From assembly GCF_016745835.1 (NCBI RefSeq), contig NZ_JAERVL010000007.1, positions 1 to 64,000 of the forward strand: DNA of 64,000 nt, given 5' to 3'. The notes under the pieces were generated by a model that worked only from the letters and a program-made list of their open reading frames with translations, did no database searches and was not told the DNA's origin. The position numbers and the translations under genes are program-made. Positions 17,869 to 30,935 of the stretch are shown here, one piece after another (the first letter of the stretch is position 1; each line of letters starts with the position of its first letter). Source of the DNA: Caldalkalibacillus salinus (lineage in GTDB: Bacteria > Bacillota > Bacilli > Caldalkalibacillales > JCM-10596).

Positions 17869-18233
17869 TTTAACACCTTCTTCTTCCAGGCATAGATGAG
17901 TCCAACGAGTAATAAAACGACAAAAATGAGCATTTCAATAAGAGCAAATAATCCCAGATGTTCATACGCAACTGCCCATGGGTATAAAAAGACGGTTTCT
18001 ACGTCAAAGATAACAAATAATAGGGCAATAATATAATAGCGCACATTGAAACGGACCCAACTATGTCCAATTGGGTCTATTCCACTTTCGTAAGTGGTTT
18101 GTTTCTCGTTACTGGGACGGTGTGGTCGCAAAAAGCGGCCTACAGTGAGCGCAGCTACAGGTAGAAAGACACCTAATATAAGGAAGGCCGCAACTGCCAG
18201 ATAGTTGTTCTGATAAAGGTTAAGTAGATCCAT
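17859..18233 (-). CDS. nuoA: NADH-quinone oxidoreductase subunit A
   Basis: A 124-residue three-helix membrane subunit of complex I and the first gene of the operon. The family segments YESGIDPIG and [15 protein letters not shown] are visible. GGAGGGG lies about 7 bases before the ATG. A good vegetative promoter lies about 90 bases upstream. Confidence 0.95.
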   Translation of the reverse strand: MDLLNLYQNNYLAVAAFLILGVFLPVAALTVGRFLRPHRPSNEKQTTYESGIDPIGHSWVRFNVRYYIIALLFVIFDVETVFLYPWAVAYEHLGLFALIEMLIFVVLLLVGLIYAWKKKVLKWI

Positions 18234-18325
18234 CCCGATCCCCTCCAGCGTTGTTATAGCTTGTATTAAAACGCTTTCTCAAGTGTCTAAAAAAATATGT
18301 TATTTCCTATTTAGAATCCTTATCA

Positions 18326-18354
18326 ATTATATCAAATGTCCATAATTGTGTCTA
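18326..18354 (-). promoter_or_regulatory. Sigma-A-type promoter of the nuo operon
   Basis: On the minus strand TAGACA (18349-18354) and TATAAT (18326-18331) are separated by exactly 17 bases. The expected leader to nuoA is about 85 bases. Apart from this promoter the 460-base divergent gap 18234-18693 holds a small hairpin (TGCCCC/GGGGCA near 18645-18664) just before the plus-strand transporter gene, and no other gene that I can support. Confidence 0.7.
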
Positions 18355-18693
18355 ACATATGAAACGGCGTACCGACGCTCTTTTACATGACATGATCACC
18401 CTCATGCTTCCATTATTTTCCTATTCCTCTAAAATGCCCCCGGGATCTGTTCCAATAATCTTCTCATAATAACATCTTGTAAGAGTTAAACTAGAGAATG
18501 TTGGCCATCATTTTGTCTTCTTCAAAAAGACTATTCCGATTTCTCAGATGTATGAGTATGATTCATCATTTTTTTGTAACAATTACAATGACATTTTAGT
18601 GGCGTTATTAGAAATGTCCATGTTATGATATTCTCTCGAATTCTTGCCCCTGCTCAAGGGGCAGTCACAATGACGCACTGGAGGTAAACAAAC

Positions 18694-19920
18694 ATGACAG
18701 AAAATCGAAGGTTTATAGATAAATTACGGGATATTGGTCCTGCTGCGATAGTCACTGCAGCTTTCATTGGGCCAGGTACCGTTACCACAGCTTCGAGAAC
18801 AGGCGCTAGTTTCGGATTCACGCTATTATGGGCCCTGTTATTTTCTATTATTGCCACTATCATCCTGCAGGAAATGAGCTCAAGACTCGGTATCGTTGCC
18901 CGTAAGCAACTAGGGGAAGCCATCCGTGAACAGTTCCAAAATCCGATCCTTAGAGTTCTGACGATCTTATTAATTATTTCGGCTGTCACGATCGGGAGTG
19001 CAGCTTATGAAACGGGAAACATCCTCGGTGGTGCACTTGGGCTTGCTGCCATAACGGGCATGTCTGTGAATACGTGGGGGCCTATCATTGGCATTACAGC
19101 TGGTCTCCTACTCTTTTTCGGCTCTTATAAGTTTATTGAAAAGGTTTTTGTTGTTTTAGTGACTCTGATGAGCATTGTCTTTGTCATTACGGCTATTGTT
19201 ATTCGCCCGGATTTTAGTGCCATATTAAGCGGAACTTTTGTGCCATCCATTCCTGATGGTGCCATTTTGTTTGCTATTGCCCTCATTGGGACAACCGTTG
19301 TACCCTACAACTTATTTCTACACAGCTCAACTGTACAAGAGCGTTGGAATGGTCCTGAAGGATTGAAACAATCAAGATTCGATACAGTTTTTACCATTCT
19401 ATTAGGCGGCTTGATTTCAATGGCGATCGTCGTGACAGCTGCTGTTGCTTTTCCATTAGGTACCGACCTGTCTGATGCAGGAGAAATGGCCAAGCAGTTA
19501 GAGCCTGTATTAGGTTCATGGGCCACTTACTTCTTTGCTTTAGGTTTACTCTCAGCAGGGATTACGTCTTGTATTTCAGCACCGCTTGCTGCTGCATACG
19601 CTACGGCTGGAGCACTAGGTTGGGAGAGAAATTTAAAATCTACTCGCTTTAGAGCGGTGTGGGGTAGTATTATCTTAATAGGGGTTATTTTTTCAGGAAT
19701 CGGTTATAACCCCACCGAAGTGATTCTCTTTGCTCAATATGCAAACGGGTTGCTTTTACCAGTCATTGCTATATTCCTCTTGTATGTCATGAACAATAAA
19801 ACGTTACTTGGGGAGTATGTTAATCGCTTTTGGACGAACTTAATCGGTGGGATTATCGTATTAGTGACCATTTTATTAGCGCTTCGTTCTTTCGGTGTTC
19901 TTGACTTCCTATTTGGATAA
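18694..19920 (+). CDS. NRAMP-fold transporter lacking the metal-site motifs (YcsG-like)
   Basis: A 408-residue membrane protein with about 11 helices, similar to YcsG-type NRAMP relatives that sit beside kipI/kipA/ycsF in Bacillus. In metal-transporting NRAMPs the ion is held by DPGN in helix 1 and MPH in helix 6. Here the equivalent stretches read GPGT (about residues 26-29) and VPYN (about 203-206), so the Asp and Met ligands are missing. Transport of divalent metal ions is therefore doubtful. The downstream pxpBAC genes suggest that a 5-oxoproline-related substrate is possible, but this is inference. GGAGG lies 8-10 bases before the ATG. Confidence 0.85.
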   Translation: MTENRRFIDKLRDIGPAAIVTAAFIGPGTVTTASRTGASFGFTLLWALLFSIIATIILQEMSSRLGIVARKQLGEAIREQFQNPILRVLTILLIISAVTIGSAAYETGNILGGALGLAAITGMSVNTWGPIIGITAGLLLFFGSYKFIEKVFVVLVTLMSIVFVITAIVIRPDFSAILSGTFVPSIPDGAILFAIALIGTTVVPYNLFLHSSTVQERWNGPEGLKQSRFDTVFTILLGGLISMAIVVTAAVAFPLGTDLSDAGEMAKQLEPVLGSWATYFFALGLLSAGITSCISAPLAAAYATAGALGWERNLKSTRFRAVWGSIILIGVIFSGIGYNPTEVILFAQYANGLLLPVIAIFLLYVMNNKTLLGEYVNRFWTNLIGGIIVLVTILLALRSFGVLDFLFG

Positions 19921-19935
19921 TGGAGTTGGTGCTTA

Positions 19936-20676
19936 TTGTTAGATCTTAAGTTTAAACCTCTTGGTGATCATGGGGTCTCTGTTATATTCGGTCATCACAT
20001 CAGCCAAAGGGTCAGTGTTCACATTCGTCGTCTTAAGGACACTTTGGAGCACAGGCATGAGTTGCCCATCTTAGAGTGTGTACCCGGGTATACGACGCTC
20101 GCTATCTATTATGATGCAACCCGATGGGATTACGAGTCGTGCGTTCAGATGATTCGTGAACTTTCATCAGACGCTTACGATCAAACGGATATTCAACCTG
20201 AGGTGATTGAAATACCTGTCTTGTATGACCCCGAGGTCGGACCAGATTTGATAGAAGTCGCTCGTCATCACCAATTGTCCGTCGAAGATGTGATACACAT
20301 CCATACGTCCGTTCCTTATTTTATCTATATGCTCGGTTTCAGTCCTGGTTTTCCTTATTTAGGGGGGATGTCTCAGCATATTGCAACCCCGAGATTAGCT
20401 AATCCCCGACCACATGTAGAAGCAGGTTCTGTCGGTATCGCCGGGGAACAAACAGGGATTTATTCCATTGACTCTCCAGGGGGTTGGAGAATTATAGGTC
20501 AAACGCCTTTACGTCTATACGATCCAGATGCGGATCATCCTTTTCTACTTGAGGCCGGCCATTACGTGAGGTTCATACCGATTTCAAAGCAACGTTTTTA
20601 TGATTTAAAAGAGCATATTGCCCTTGGTGGGAAGGTCAACATTAACCGTTATCCGATGAGACAGATGCGTGAATGA
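19936..20676 (+). CDS. pxpB: 5-oxoprolinase subunit PxpB (KipI-like)
   Basis: One of three subunits of the ATP-dependent prokaryotic 5-oxoprolinase PxpABC, which opens 5-oxoproline to glutamate; in B. subtilis the homologue KipI was first described as an inhibitor of the sporulation kinase KinA. At 246 residues it carries the family motif GFSPGFPYLGG and GSVGIAGEQTGIY. It starts with TTG, 15 bases after the transporter, with a weak GGAG site. Confidence 0.9.
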   Translation: MLDLKFKPLGDHGVSVIFGHHISQRVSVHIRRLKDTLEHRHELPILECVPGYTTLAIYYDATRWDYESCVQMIRELSSDAYDQTDIQPEVIEIPVLYDPEVGPDLIEVARHHQLSVEDVIHIHTSVPYFIYMLGFSPGFPYLGGMSQHIATPRLANPRPHVEAGSVGIAGEQTGIYSIDSPGGWRIIGQTPLRLYDPDADHPFLLEAGHYVRFIPISKQRFYDLKEHIALGGKVNINRYPMRQMRE

Positions 20677-20713
20677 TATAGGGATTGGTTAATGGCATAG
20701 GGGAGGTTTTGTG

Positions 20714-21478
20714 ATGAAAATTGATCTGAACTGTGATTTAGGGGAAAGCTTTGGCGTTTATGTGCTCGGCCAAGATGAGGACATCCTCACTCAGATAACA
20801 TCCGCTAACATTGCTTGTGGCTTTCATGCTGGGGATCCGAGTGTCATGGTCCGAACGGTTCATAAAGCACTCGAGCAAAATGTGGCCATCGGTGCACACC
20901 CTGGCTACCCTGATTTGATGGGGTTCGGCCGTCGGGCGCTACAAGCCACACCTCAGGACGTTTACGACATGGTGTTGTATCAAGTATCTGCACTATATGG
21001 GATGACACGTGCACTTGGAGGGACCCTTCAGCACGTTAAACCGCATGGTGCCTTATATAATACTGCCGCAAAGGACCCTAACATCGCTGAAGCTATCGCG
21101 AAAGCCGTTCATGACATTGACGATGGCCTTATACTGTTTGGTTTATTTGGGAGTGCGCTCGTGCGGGCAGGCCAATCAGTGGGTTTAAGGGTCGCGCAAG
21201 AAGCCTTTGCTGACCGGACGTATCAAAAGGACGGGAGCCTCACGTCACGCCAGCAACCTCATGCTATGATTGAAGACAAAGACAAAGCGATTCAACAAGT
21301 GATTAGCATGGTACAGCGTGAAGAAGTCCTTTCTGTCGATGGTTATAAAATCCCGATGCAGGCGGACACGATATGCATTCATGGTGATCATCCATCCGCT
21401 TTGGATTTTGTTACTGAATTAAAGCAGCAACTGCTGGCTTCAGATATTGGAGTGGAGGCTGTAGCTCAATGGAAGTGA
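20714..21478 (+). CDS. pxpA: 5-oxoprolinase subunit PxpA (LamB/YcsF family)
   Basis: The 254-residue LamB/YcsF-family subunit of 5-oxoprolinase. Diagnostic motifs are IDLNCDLGESFG at the N-terminus, GAHPGYPD and VKPHGALYN. The ATG at 20714 has GGGAGG 8 bases before it; the GTG one codon earlier is the alternative. Its end overlaps pxpC. Confidence 0.92.
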   Translation: MKIDLNCDLGESFGVYVLGQDEDILTQITSANIACGFHAGDPSVMVRTVHKALEQNVAIGAHPGYPDLMGFGRRALQATPQDVYDMVLYQVSALYGMTRALGGTLQHVKPHGALYNTAAKDPNIAEAIAKAVHDIDDGLILFGLFGSALVRAGQSVGLRVAQEAFADRTYQKDGSLTSRQQPHAMIEDKDKAIQQVISMVQREEVLSVDGYKIPMQADTICIHGDHPSALDFVTELKQQLLASDIGVEAVAQWK

Positions 21479-22434
21479 TGATTGTTGAAAAACCAGGGTT
21501 ATTTGACACCATACAAGATGATGGTCGGTATGGCTATCAGGCGTCCGGCATGGTTGTGGCTGGTGCTATGGACACTTATTCTTACCAGCTGGGGAATATC
21601 CTTCTAGGAAATGCCCCCTATGCCCCAAGCCTTGAGTTTACAGTATTAGGGCCTAAGGTTCGTTTCACGCAGCCCACAGTGATTGCCCTGACCGGCGCCG
21701 ACTTTCATCCTATTATAAACGGTAGACCCATGCCCATGTGGCGAGCAATCGAGGTTGAAGAGGGAGACACATTAGATATAGGTTCGACAAACAAGGGCTG
21801 TCGAGGCTACCTTGCCATTAAGGGAGGATTTAAGGTACCGCCTACGTTACATAGCCGCTCAACTTATGTGAAAGGGAACATTGGGGGGTGGGGAGGACGC
21901 ACACTTGAAAAAGGAGACTACATTCCTTATGAAAAGATCGATCAGGCCCCACACACTCAATTTAAGTCCCGTTTAAAGTTTTCGATTCCTTTTCCTTATC
22001 GCCCTTCGTTTCCTCGTGAGGTAACATTAAAAGTTATCATGGGCCCACAGGAAGAGGCGTTTACGCAAAAAGGGGTACATACCTTTTTAAATGAAGCGTT
22101 TGAAGTATCCCCTCAAATGGACCGTATGGGTATTAGATTGAGTGGGCCCCATGTGCGTCATAAGCAAAGTGCCGATATATTGTCCGACGCCATCCCGCTT
22201 GGTGCCGTGCAGGTCCCGGCCAACGGACAGCCTATTATTCTCATGGCTGACCGCCAACCAACAGGTGGCTACACCAAAATTGCTTGTCTTGCTACCGTTG
22301 ACATACCAAAAGCCGCTCAATTACAGCCTGGACAATATGTACGCTTTAAGTCTGTTACGGTGCAGGAGGCTCAAAGGGACTTTAAAATACAAGAACAATA
22401 TATGCGAACCTTACAGTTATTAATCGCACAATAA
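21469..22434 (+). CDS. pxpC: 5-oxoprolinase subunit PxpC (KipA-like)
   Basis: The 321-residue biotin-dependent-carboxylase-like subunit of PxpABC (KipA in B. subtilis). The N-terminal KPGLFDTIQDDGRYGYQ and central GPDFHPIING-type text fit the family. It overlaps pxpA by 10 bases, with GGAGG about 10 bases before the ATG. It is the last gene of the plus-strand operon and runs into a shared terminator with atpC. Confidence 0.92.
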   Translation: MEVMIVEKPGLFDTIQDDGRYGYQASGMVVAGAMDTYSYQLGNILLGNAPYAPSLEFTVLGPKVRFTQPTVIALTGADFHPIINGRPMPMWRAIEVEEGDTLDIGSTNKGCRGYLAIKGGFKVPPTLHSRSTYVKGNIGGWGGRTLEKGDYIPYEKIDQAPHTQFKSRLKFSIPFPYRPSFPREVTLKVIMGPQEEAFTQKGVHTFLNEAFEVSPQMDRMGIRLSGPHVRHKQSADILSDAIPLGAVQVPANGQPIILMADRQPTGGYTKIACLATVDIPKAAQLQPGQYVRFKSVTVQEAQRDFKIQEQYMRTLQLLIAQ

Positions 22435-22483
22435 AAACACCTTCGATAAGCTTCAATCATTGTTGCTATCAAAGGTGTTTTTT
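22433..22483 (+). terminator. Bidirectional terminator between pxpC and atpC
   Basis: An 11-bp stem AAAAACACCTT / AAGGTGTTTTT encloses a partly paired 29-base loop. U-tracts form in both directions, so it can end the convergent pxp and atp transcripts. The 75 bases between it and atpC hold nothing else visible. Confidence 0.85.
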
Positions 22484-22558
22484 CGTTATATAGTATTGCT
22501 ATATGTTGTTGTCTCTTATCGCTTGGGTAGCATCAAATTGTACCATCAAGAACAGAGG

Positions 22559-22963
22559 CTAATCTTGATCAGAGATATTTAAACGGTTTAGGGCACGCTG
22601 TAACGCTTGCTCTTGTAAATCGTACTCGATGTCCGATTTTTGTAGCTTGGATAGTTCCTTCTCGGCCCGCTCTTTTGCAAGTTTAGCACGGTCGATGTCT
22701 ATCTCATCAGGTAACTCTGCCGTTTCAGCAAGTACCGTCACTTTATCAGGGCGAACTTCTAGAAATCCACCGCTGACAGCAATAAACTCCTCTTTTTCGC
22801 CGTTCTTCACTCTTAGTGCCCCTATTTTCAATGGCGTTACGAGTGGAATATGACCCGGTTGGACACCGATTTCTCCGTCGGCACCTCTGGCCACGACCAT
22901 CGTCGCTTGCCCTTCATACACTTTGCGTTCAGGTGTAACAATATCAACTGTAACTGTGTTCAT
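22559..22963 (-). CDS. atpC: ATP synthase epsilon subunit
   Basis: F1 subunit of the central stalk that regulates ATP hydrolysis. The 134-residue protein has the N-terminal beta-sandwich (TVDIVTPERKVYEGQATMV) and a C-terminal helical hairpin with LAKERAEKELSK. It is the last gene of the atp operon, 29 bases after atpD. Confidence 0.96.
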   Translation of the reverse strand: MNTVTVDIVTPERKVYEGQATMVVARGADGEIGVQPGHIPLVTPLKIGALRVKNGEKEEFIAVSGGFLEVRPDKVTVLAETAELPDEIDIDRAKLAKERAEKELSKLQKSDIEYDLQEQALQRALNRLNISDQD

Positions 22964-22992
22964 CTGGATTCCTCCCCAATATTAGGGTATCC

Positions 22993-24396
<1,404 letters not shown>

Positions 24397-24398
24397 CT

Positions 24399-25141
24399 AT
24401 TGTGAGTGACACTACGTCGAGTTGTCCTCTTTTGCGAACGAATATCGTTGTGCGTAGTGAAGCTTTCTCCACCGCTGCCTTGCGAACGGTTGAGTGCTAC
24501 TATTGTGAGTGACACTACGTCGATTTGTCTTCTTTTGCGATCGAATATCGTTGTGCTTAGTGAAACTTTCTCCACCGCTGCCGTGCGAACGGTTGAGTGC
24601 TTCTATTGTGAGTGACACTACGTCGAGTTGTCTTCTTTTGCGAACGAATATCGTTGTGCTGAGTGAAACTTTCTCCACCGCTGCCTTGCGAACGGGTGAG
24701 TGCTTCTATTGTGAGTGACACTACGTCGAGTTGTCTTCTTTTGCGAACGAATATCGTTGTGCTGAGTGAAACTTTCTCCACCGCTGCCTTGCGAACGGTT
24801 GAGTGCTTCTATTGTGAGTGACACTACGTCGATTTGTCTTCTTTTGCGAACGAATATCGTTGTGCTTAGTGAAACTTTCTCCCCCGCTGCCTTGCGACCG
24901 GTTGAGTGCTTCTATTGTGAGTGACACTACGTCGAGTTGTCTTCTTTTGCGAACGAATATCGTTGTGCTGAGTGAAACTTTCTCCACCGCTGCCTTGCGT
25001 ACGGTTGAGTGCTTCTATTGTGAGTGACACTACGTCGAGTTGTCTTCTTTTGCGAACGAATATCGTTGTGCTGAGTGAAACTTTCTCCACCGCTGCCTTG
25101 CGAACGGTTGAGTGCTTCTATTGTGAGTGACACTACGTCGA
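24399..25141 (-). repeat. Seven-unit 103-bp tandem array between atpG and atpD
   Basis: The junction ATTGTGAGTGACACTACGTC (plus strand) starts at 24399, 24502, 24605, 24708, 24811, 24914, 25017 and 25120, exactly every 103 bases: seven full units plus a partial one. Units differ by only a few substitutions. The period is not a multiple of three, so no reading frame is kept and the array is very unlikely to code. On the sense (minus) strand each unit holds two copies of TCACTCA and of CGTTCGCAA, so the unit itself looks like an older duplication, and a short AACGA-TAT-TCGTT hairpin. This accounts for nearly all of the 24382-25176 gap. Confidence 0.97.
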
Positions 25142-25176
25142 ATTTTTATCTCAATTTAATTGATAGCCTTGTATGA

Positions 25177-26040
25177 CTAACTCTGTGCATTCGCACCAGC
25201 AACGATCTCGGAGATTTCTTGTGTGATAGCAGCCTGTCGAGCACGGTTAAACTCAAGCTGAAGTGAGTCGATAATGTCAGATGCATTATCTGTTGCACTT
25301 CCCATAGCCGTCATCCTTGCTCCATACTCACTGGCCTTAGCATCTAGAAGCGCACTATAGACGAGCGTTTCTGCGTACTTTGGCAGAAGCTCTTCGAGCA
25401 CCGCTTCACTAGAAGGTTCGAATTCATACTGTGTCGTTGATTCCGTGATGACTTCCTCTGATGCAAGCGGCAGTAATTGCTTTTCTACAGGCGTCTGCTG
25501 GATGGCACTGATAAATTGATTATAAAATAGCTTCAATTCGTCAAATGTTTCGTCAGCGAACATATTGATCGCCGTACTGGAGATCTCTTTTATTTCAGAA
25601 AGCGTTGGATTGTCACTTATTCCAGTCACTTCCTTCACTACGGGGATATCCCGCTTGCGGAAATAGTCTCGACCCTTCTTCCCGATCACAAAGACCATGT
25701 ATTCATCTTTAGATTGATGGCGCTCTTTAATCGTATTAGAAACAAGTCTAAGGATATTGGCATTATAGCCTCCTGCTAATCCACGGTCAGAGGTAATGAC
25801 AAGATAGCCTGTTTTTTTAACGGGTCTGCTCTCTAACATAGGGTGGGAAAAATCCTTTGTCCCTGCCGCTATACTAGAGATCACTTCTTTGATTTTCTCC
25901 GAGTAAGGTCGAGAGCTTTCGGCTCCCTCTTGGGCACGGCGTAACTTAGCGGCGGCAACCATTTTCATCGCCTTTGTGATTTGGCGTGTGCTTTGTACAC
26001 TGCGGATCCGACGCTTGATCTCTTTTGTCCCTTTAGCCAC
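25177..26040 (-). CDS. atpG: ATP synthase gamma subunit
   Basis: Rotor shaft of F1, 287 residues. The N-terminal helix [21 protein letters not shown] and the C-terminal [21 protein letters not shown] helix are typical. It starts with GTG behind GGGTGG. Normally atpD would follow within some tens of bases; here it follows after the repeat array. Confidence 0.96.
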   Translation of the reverse strand: MAKGTKEIKRRIRSVQSTRQITKAMKMVAAAKLRRAQEGAESSRPYSEKIKEVISSIAAGTKDFSHPMLESRPVKKTGYLVITSDRGLAGGYNANILRLVSNTIKERHQSKDEYMVFVIGKKGRDYFRKRDIPVVKEVTGISDNPTLSEIKEISSTAINMFADETFDELKLFYNQFISAIQQTPVEKQLLPLASEEVITESTTQYEFEPSSEAVLEELLPKYAETLVYSALLDAKASEYGARMTAMGSATDNASDIIDSLQLEFNRARQAAITQEISEIVAGANAQS

Positions 26041-26072
26041 TGTTTCACCACCCTTTCTCTACCATCGTTGGA

Positions 26073-27599
<1,527 letters not shown>

Positions 27600-28139
27600 T
27601 TAACTTTTAGATGTCACTAACCGACGTTTAAAACGATTCAACTTACCAGTCACACTTCCATCATAAAGACGGTCACCTATTTTAACGACAATGCCTCCAA
27701 CGATACTAGCGTCTAGAACGTTGTGAACACGGATTTCACGCCCAACGATATGGTTAAAATGAGCGGTTAAGTTCTGTTTTTCTTCATCGGATAGTGGCTT
27801 GGTGGTTGTGACGACTGCATCTTCTATTCCGCGTTCCTTGTTAGCCAGCTTAACATAATATTCCTGAACTTCAGAAAGTGCCTCTTCACGGTCACGATCG
27901 ATGAGGAGATGCATGAACTGTAACATCGTCTTAGACACTTGCCCTTGGAACACTGCGGAAAACACTTCTTTCTTCTGTTCTTTCTCTATTTGTGGATGCT
28001 CTAAGAACTTGAAAAATTGAGGATGATCAGCTAGCACTTCATCAATTTGATGAAGCTCTTTCTCAATGACTGAGAGCTGATCTTGTTCTTTGGCTACTTC
28101 AAAAAGGGCTTTTGCGTATCTTTTCCCTACTGCACTCAT
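27600..28139 (-). CDS. atpH: ATP synthase delta subunit
   Basis: Peripheral-stalk F1 subunit (OSCP type), 179 residues. The N-terminal GKRYAKALFEVAKEQ and the C-terminal GGIVVKIGDRLYDGSV are family hallmarks. The start overlaps the atpF stop by four bases. Confidence 0.96.
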   Translation of the reverse strand: MSAVGKRYAKALFEVAKEQDQLSVIEKELHQIDEVLADHPQFFKFLEHPQIEKEQKKEVFSAVFQGQVSKTMLQFMHLLIDRDREEALSEVQEYYVKLANKERGIEDAVVTTTKPLSDEEKQNLTAHFNHIVGREIRVHNVLDASIVGGIVVKIGDRLYDGSVTGKLNRFKRRLVTSKS

Positions 28140-28627
28140 TTCTTCGTCCCTACTTCTTTAAGATAGTCTGCAATGAGCTTCTCTTGTTGCTTTTCATCAA
28201 GTTCTTTTTCAATTACTTTGGTTGCTAGCATCACTGAAAGTGAACCAACTTGAGCTCTTAACGCCTCAAGCGCCTGTTCTTTCTCCCGTTCAATCTCAGC
28301 ACGTGCGACTTTTTTCATTTTCTCTGTCTCTTCATGTGCTGCACTTATAATGTTATCTGCTTGTTTCTCACTTGTGACTCGTGCATTATCTAAAATTTGT
28401 TGGGCATCTTTTTTCGCTTGATTTAAAGCTTCTTCCTGCTCCTTCATAATGCGTTGAGATTCTAAACGTCCTTTTTCAGCAGTGGCAATATCGTCTGCTA
28501 TTTTTTCTTGACGCTCTTCCATCATGCGCATTAATGGACCAAATGCAAACTTGCGGAGAAGTAAAAACAATACGATGAAAATGAAGAGTGAGTAAAGCAT
28601 CGTTCCCCATTCTACATTGTGTATCAC
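28136..28627 (-). CDS. atpF: ATP synthase b subunit
   Basis: Peripheral-stalk subunit with one N-terminal membrane helix (about residues 8-26) and a long charged coiled coil. The GTG at 28625-28627 is preferred, with GGGAG 8 bases before it, giving 163 residues beginning MIHNVEWGT; an upstream ATG at 28651 would add eight residues. A 230-base gap separates it from atpE upstream. Confidence 0.93.
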   Translation of the reverse strand: MIHNVEWGTMLYSLFIFIVLFLLLRKFAFGPLMRMMEERQEKIADDIATAEKGRLESQRIMKEQEEALNQAKKDAQQILDNARVTSEKQADNIISAAHEETEKMKKVARAEIEREKEQALEALRAQVGSLSVMLATKVIEKELDEKQQEKLIADYLKEVGTKK

Positions 28628-28829
28628 AACATTCACTCCCTTCTGGGTCATTACAATTAAAGCACGGTACTTAAAAGATCACAGCCGATAATCATTCTGT
28701 AGATACACGACCGCATCGCAATCGTGACCTATCAAATCTTTTTACATATCACTTTTCATACCATGACATTCATTGTTTTTAAGGACGTATAAGTGATGAG
28801 ATCATGACAGGCCATGTACTCATAAAGGA

Positions 28830-28859
28830 ATGGCGAAGACCCCTGTAGGGCCTCGCCAT
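28830..28859 (-). promoter_or_regulatory. Hairpin after atpE inside the atp operon
   Basis: The stem ATGGCG/CGCCAT is extended by GC-rich pairs around a TACA loop and lies 21 bases after the atpE stop. No T-tract follows on the minus strand, so it is more likely a 3'-end stabiliser or partial attenuator than a full terminator. It could help keep atpE mRNA in excess, since about ten c subunits are needed per enzyme; that role is inference. Confidence 0.45.
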
Positions 28860-28880
28860 GGAAAAGTTATGTTCATATCA

Positions 28881-29201
<321 letters not shown>

Positions 29202-29222
29202 TTAATGTGCACTTAAATGACG

Positions 29223-30370
<1,148 letters not shown>

Positions 30371-30372
30371 GC

Positions 30373-30591
30373 TTATTCCAAATCTCCTAAATATCTTTTT
30401 ACGACAGGTATGATACTAAGCACACCCGCACCTAATCCAGCGAAAACACCTACAATAAGCCATAATGGGCCTGTGTCTAACCACTGATCGACTCGATTAC
30501 CGATCCAAAAACCGATTAAGGTGCAAACGGCGAGATCAATACCGATGATACTGACTAATGAAAAGGCTTTCCAAGGTGGAGGTGTTGACAT
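30373..30591 (-). CDS. atpZ: AtpZ/AtpI-like small membrane protein
   Basis: A 72-residue two-helix protein with the pattern IGFWIGNRVDQWL...GPLWLIVGVFAGLGAG typical of AtpZ-like proteins at the head of Bacillus atp operons. The ATG at 30589-30591 has AGGAGG 9 bases upstream; longer in-frame starts lie in the leader and are rejected. AtpZ has been linked to Mg2+ uptake in alkaliphilic Bacillus. Confidence 0.8.
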   Translation of the reverse strand: MSTPPPWKAFSLVSIIGIDLAVCTLIGFWIGNRVDQWLDTGPLWLIVGVFAGLGAGVLSIIPVVKRYLGDLE

Positions 30592-30697
30592 CCAACCTAG
30601 CCTCCTTCTGATAGGGACCTTTTTAAAAATTGTTGATAACCTTTCCTCTCTTAATATATTAAGAGTCGGATACTGAAAATTAGGACATACCTGTAAT

Positions 30698-30726
30698 ATC
30701 GTACAATAGGGCTTAGGGTTTGTCAA
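30698..30726 (-). promoter_or_regulatory. Sigma-A-type promoter of the atp operon
   Basis: TTGACA (30721-30726 on the minus strand) and TACGAT (30698-30703) have a 17-base spacer. The leader to atpZ is about 100 bases and contains an 18-base perfect palindrome, CTCTTAATATATTAAGAG, at 30648-30665. Between the promoter and the end of the epimerase gene (30727-30935) only one weak hairpin is seen. Confidence 0.65.
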
Positions 30727-30831
30727 CGCAGTGACAGCCAGTTTGAAAGCCTTTTTATACGGAAAGTGTTGCCAAACATCGTTTCAGTAAAAATTTAAAG
30801 ATTTTGTGGCAAATGATATACATACTCTGCC

Positions 30832-30867
30832 TGTATATGAGAGGCACTACATCGGCCCTCTCATACA
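30832..30867 (-). terminator. Putative terminator hairpin after the epimerase gene
   Basis: TGTAT-GAGAGG on the minus strand pairs with CCTCTC-ATATACA across a two-base bulge, about 70 bases after the epimerase stop. There is no T-tract, so it may be a weak or Rho-assisted stop between that gene and the atp promoter. Confidence 0.35.
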
Positions 30868-30935
30868 CAAAGGATCATTCGCTATTGGGAAGAAATGTGG
30901 GGCATCTGACTCTTGCCCGGTCTGAAAGAGAGACG

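Noticed and set aside
24412-25133. Overlapping short open frames within the 103-bp array
   Set aside because: The 103-base period cycles through all three frames, so the same text reappears in each. No frame is specially preserved and starts lack binding sites.
24399-25141. CRISPR array
   Set aside because: The whole 103-base unit repeats; there are no variable spacers between short repeats and no cas genes nearby.
30592-30726. Longer N-terminus for the AtpZ-like protein
   Set aside because: It would run across the atp promoter and leader palindrome; the internal ATG has a strong AGGAGG and fits family length.
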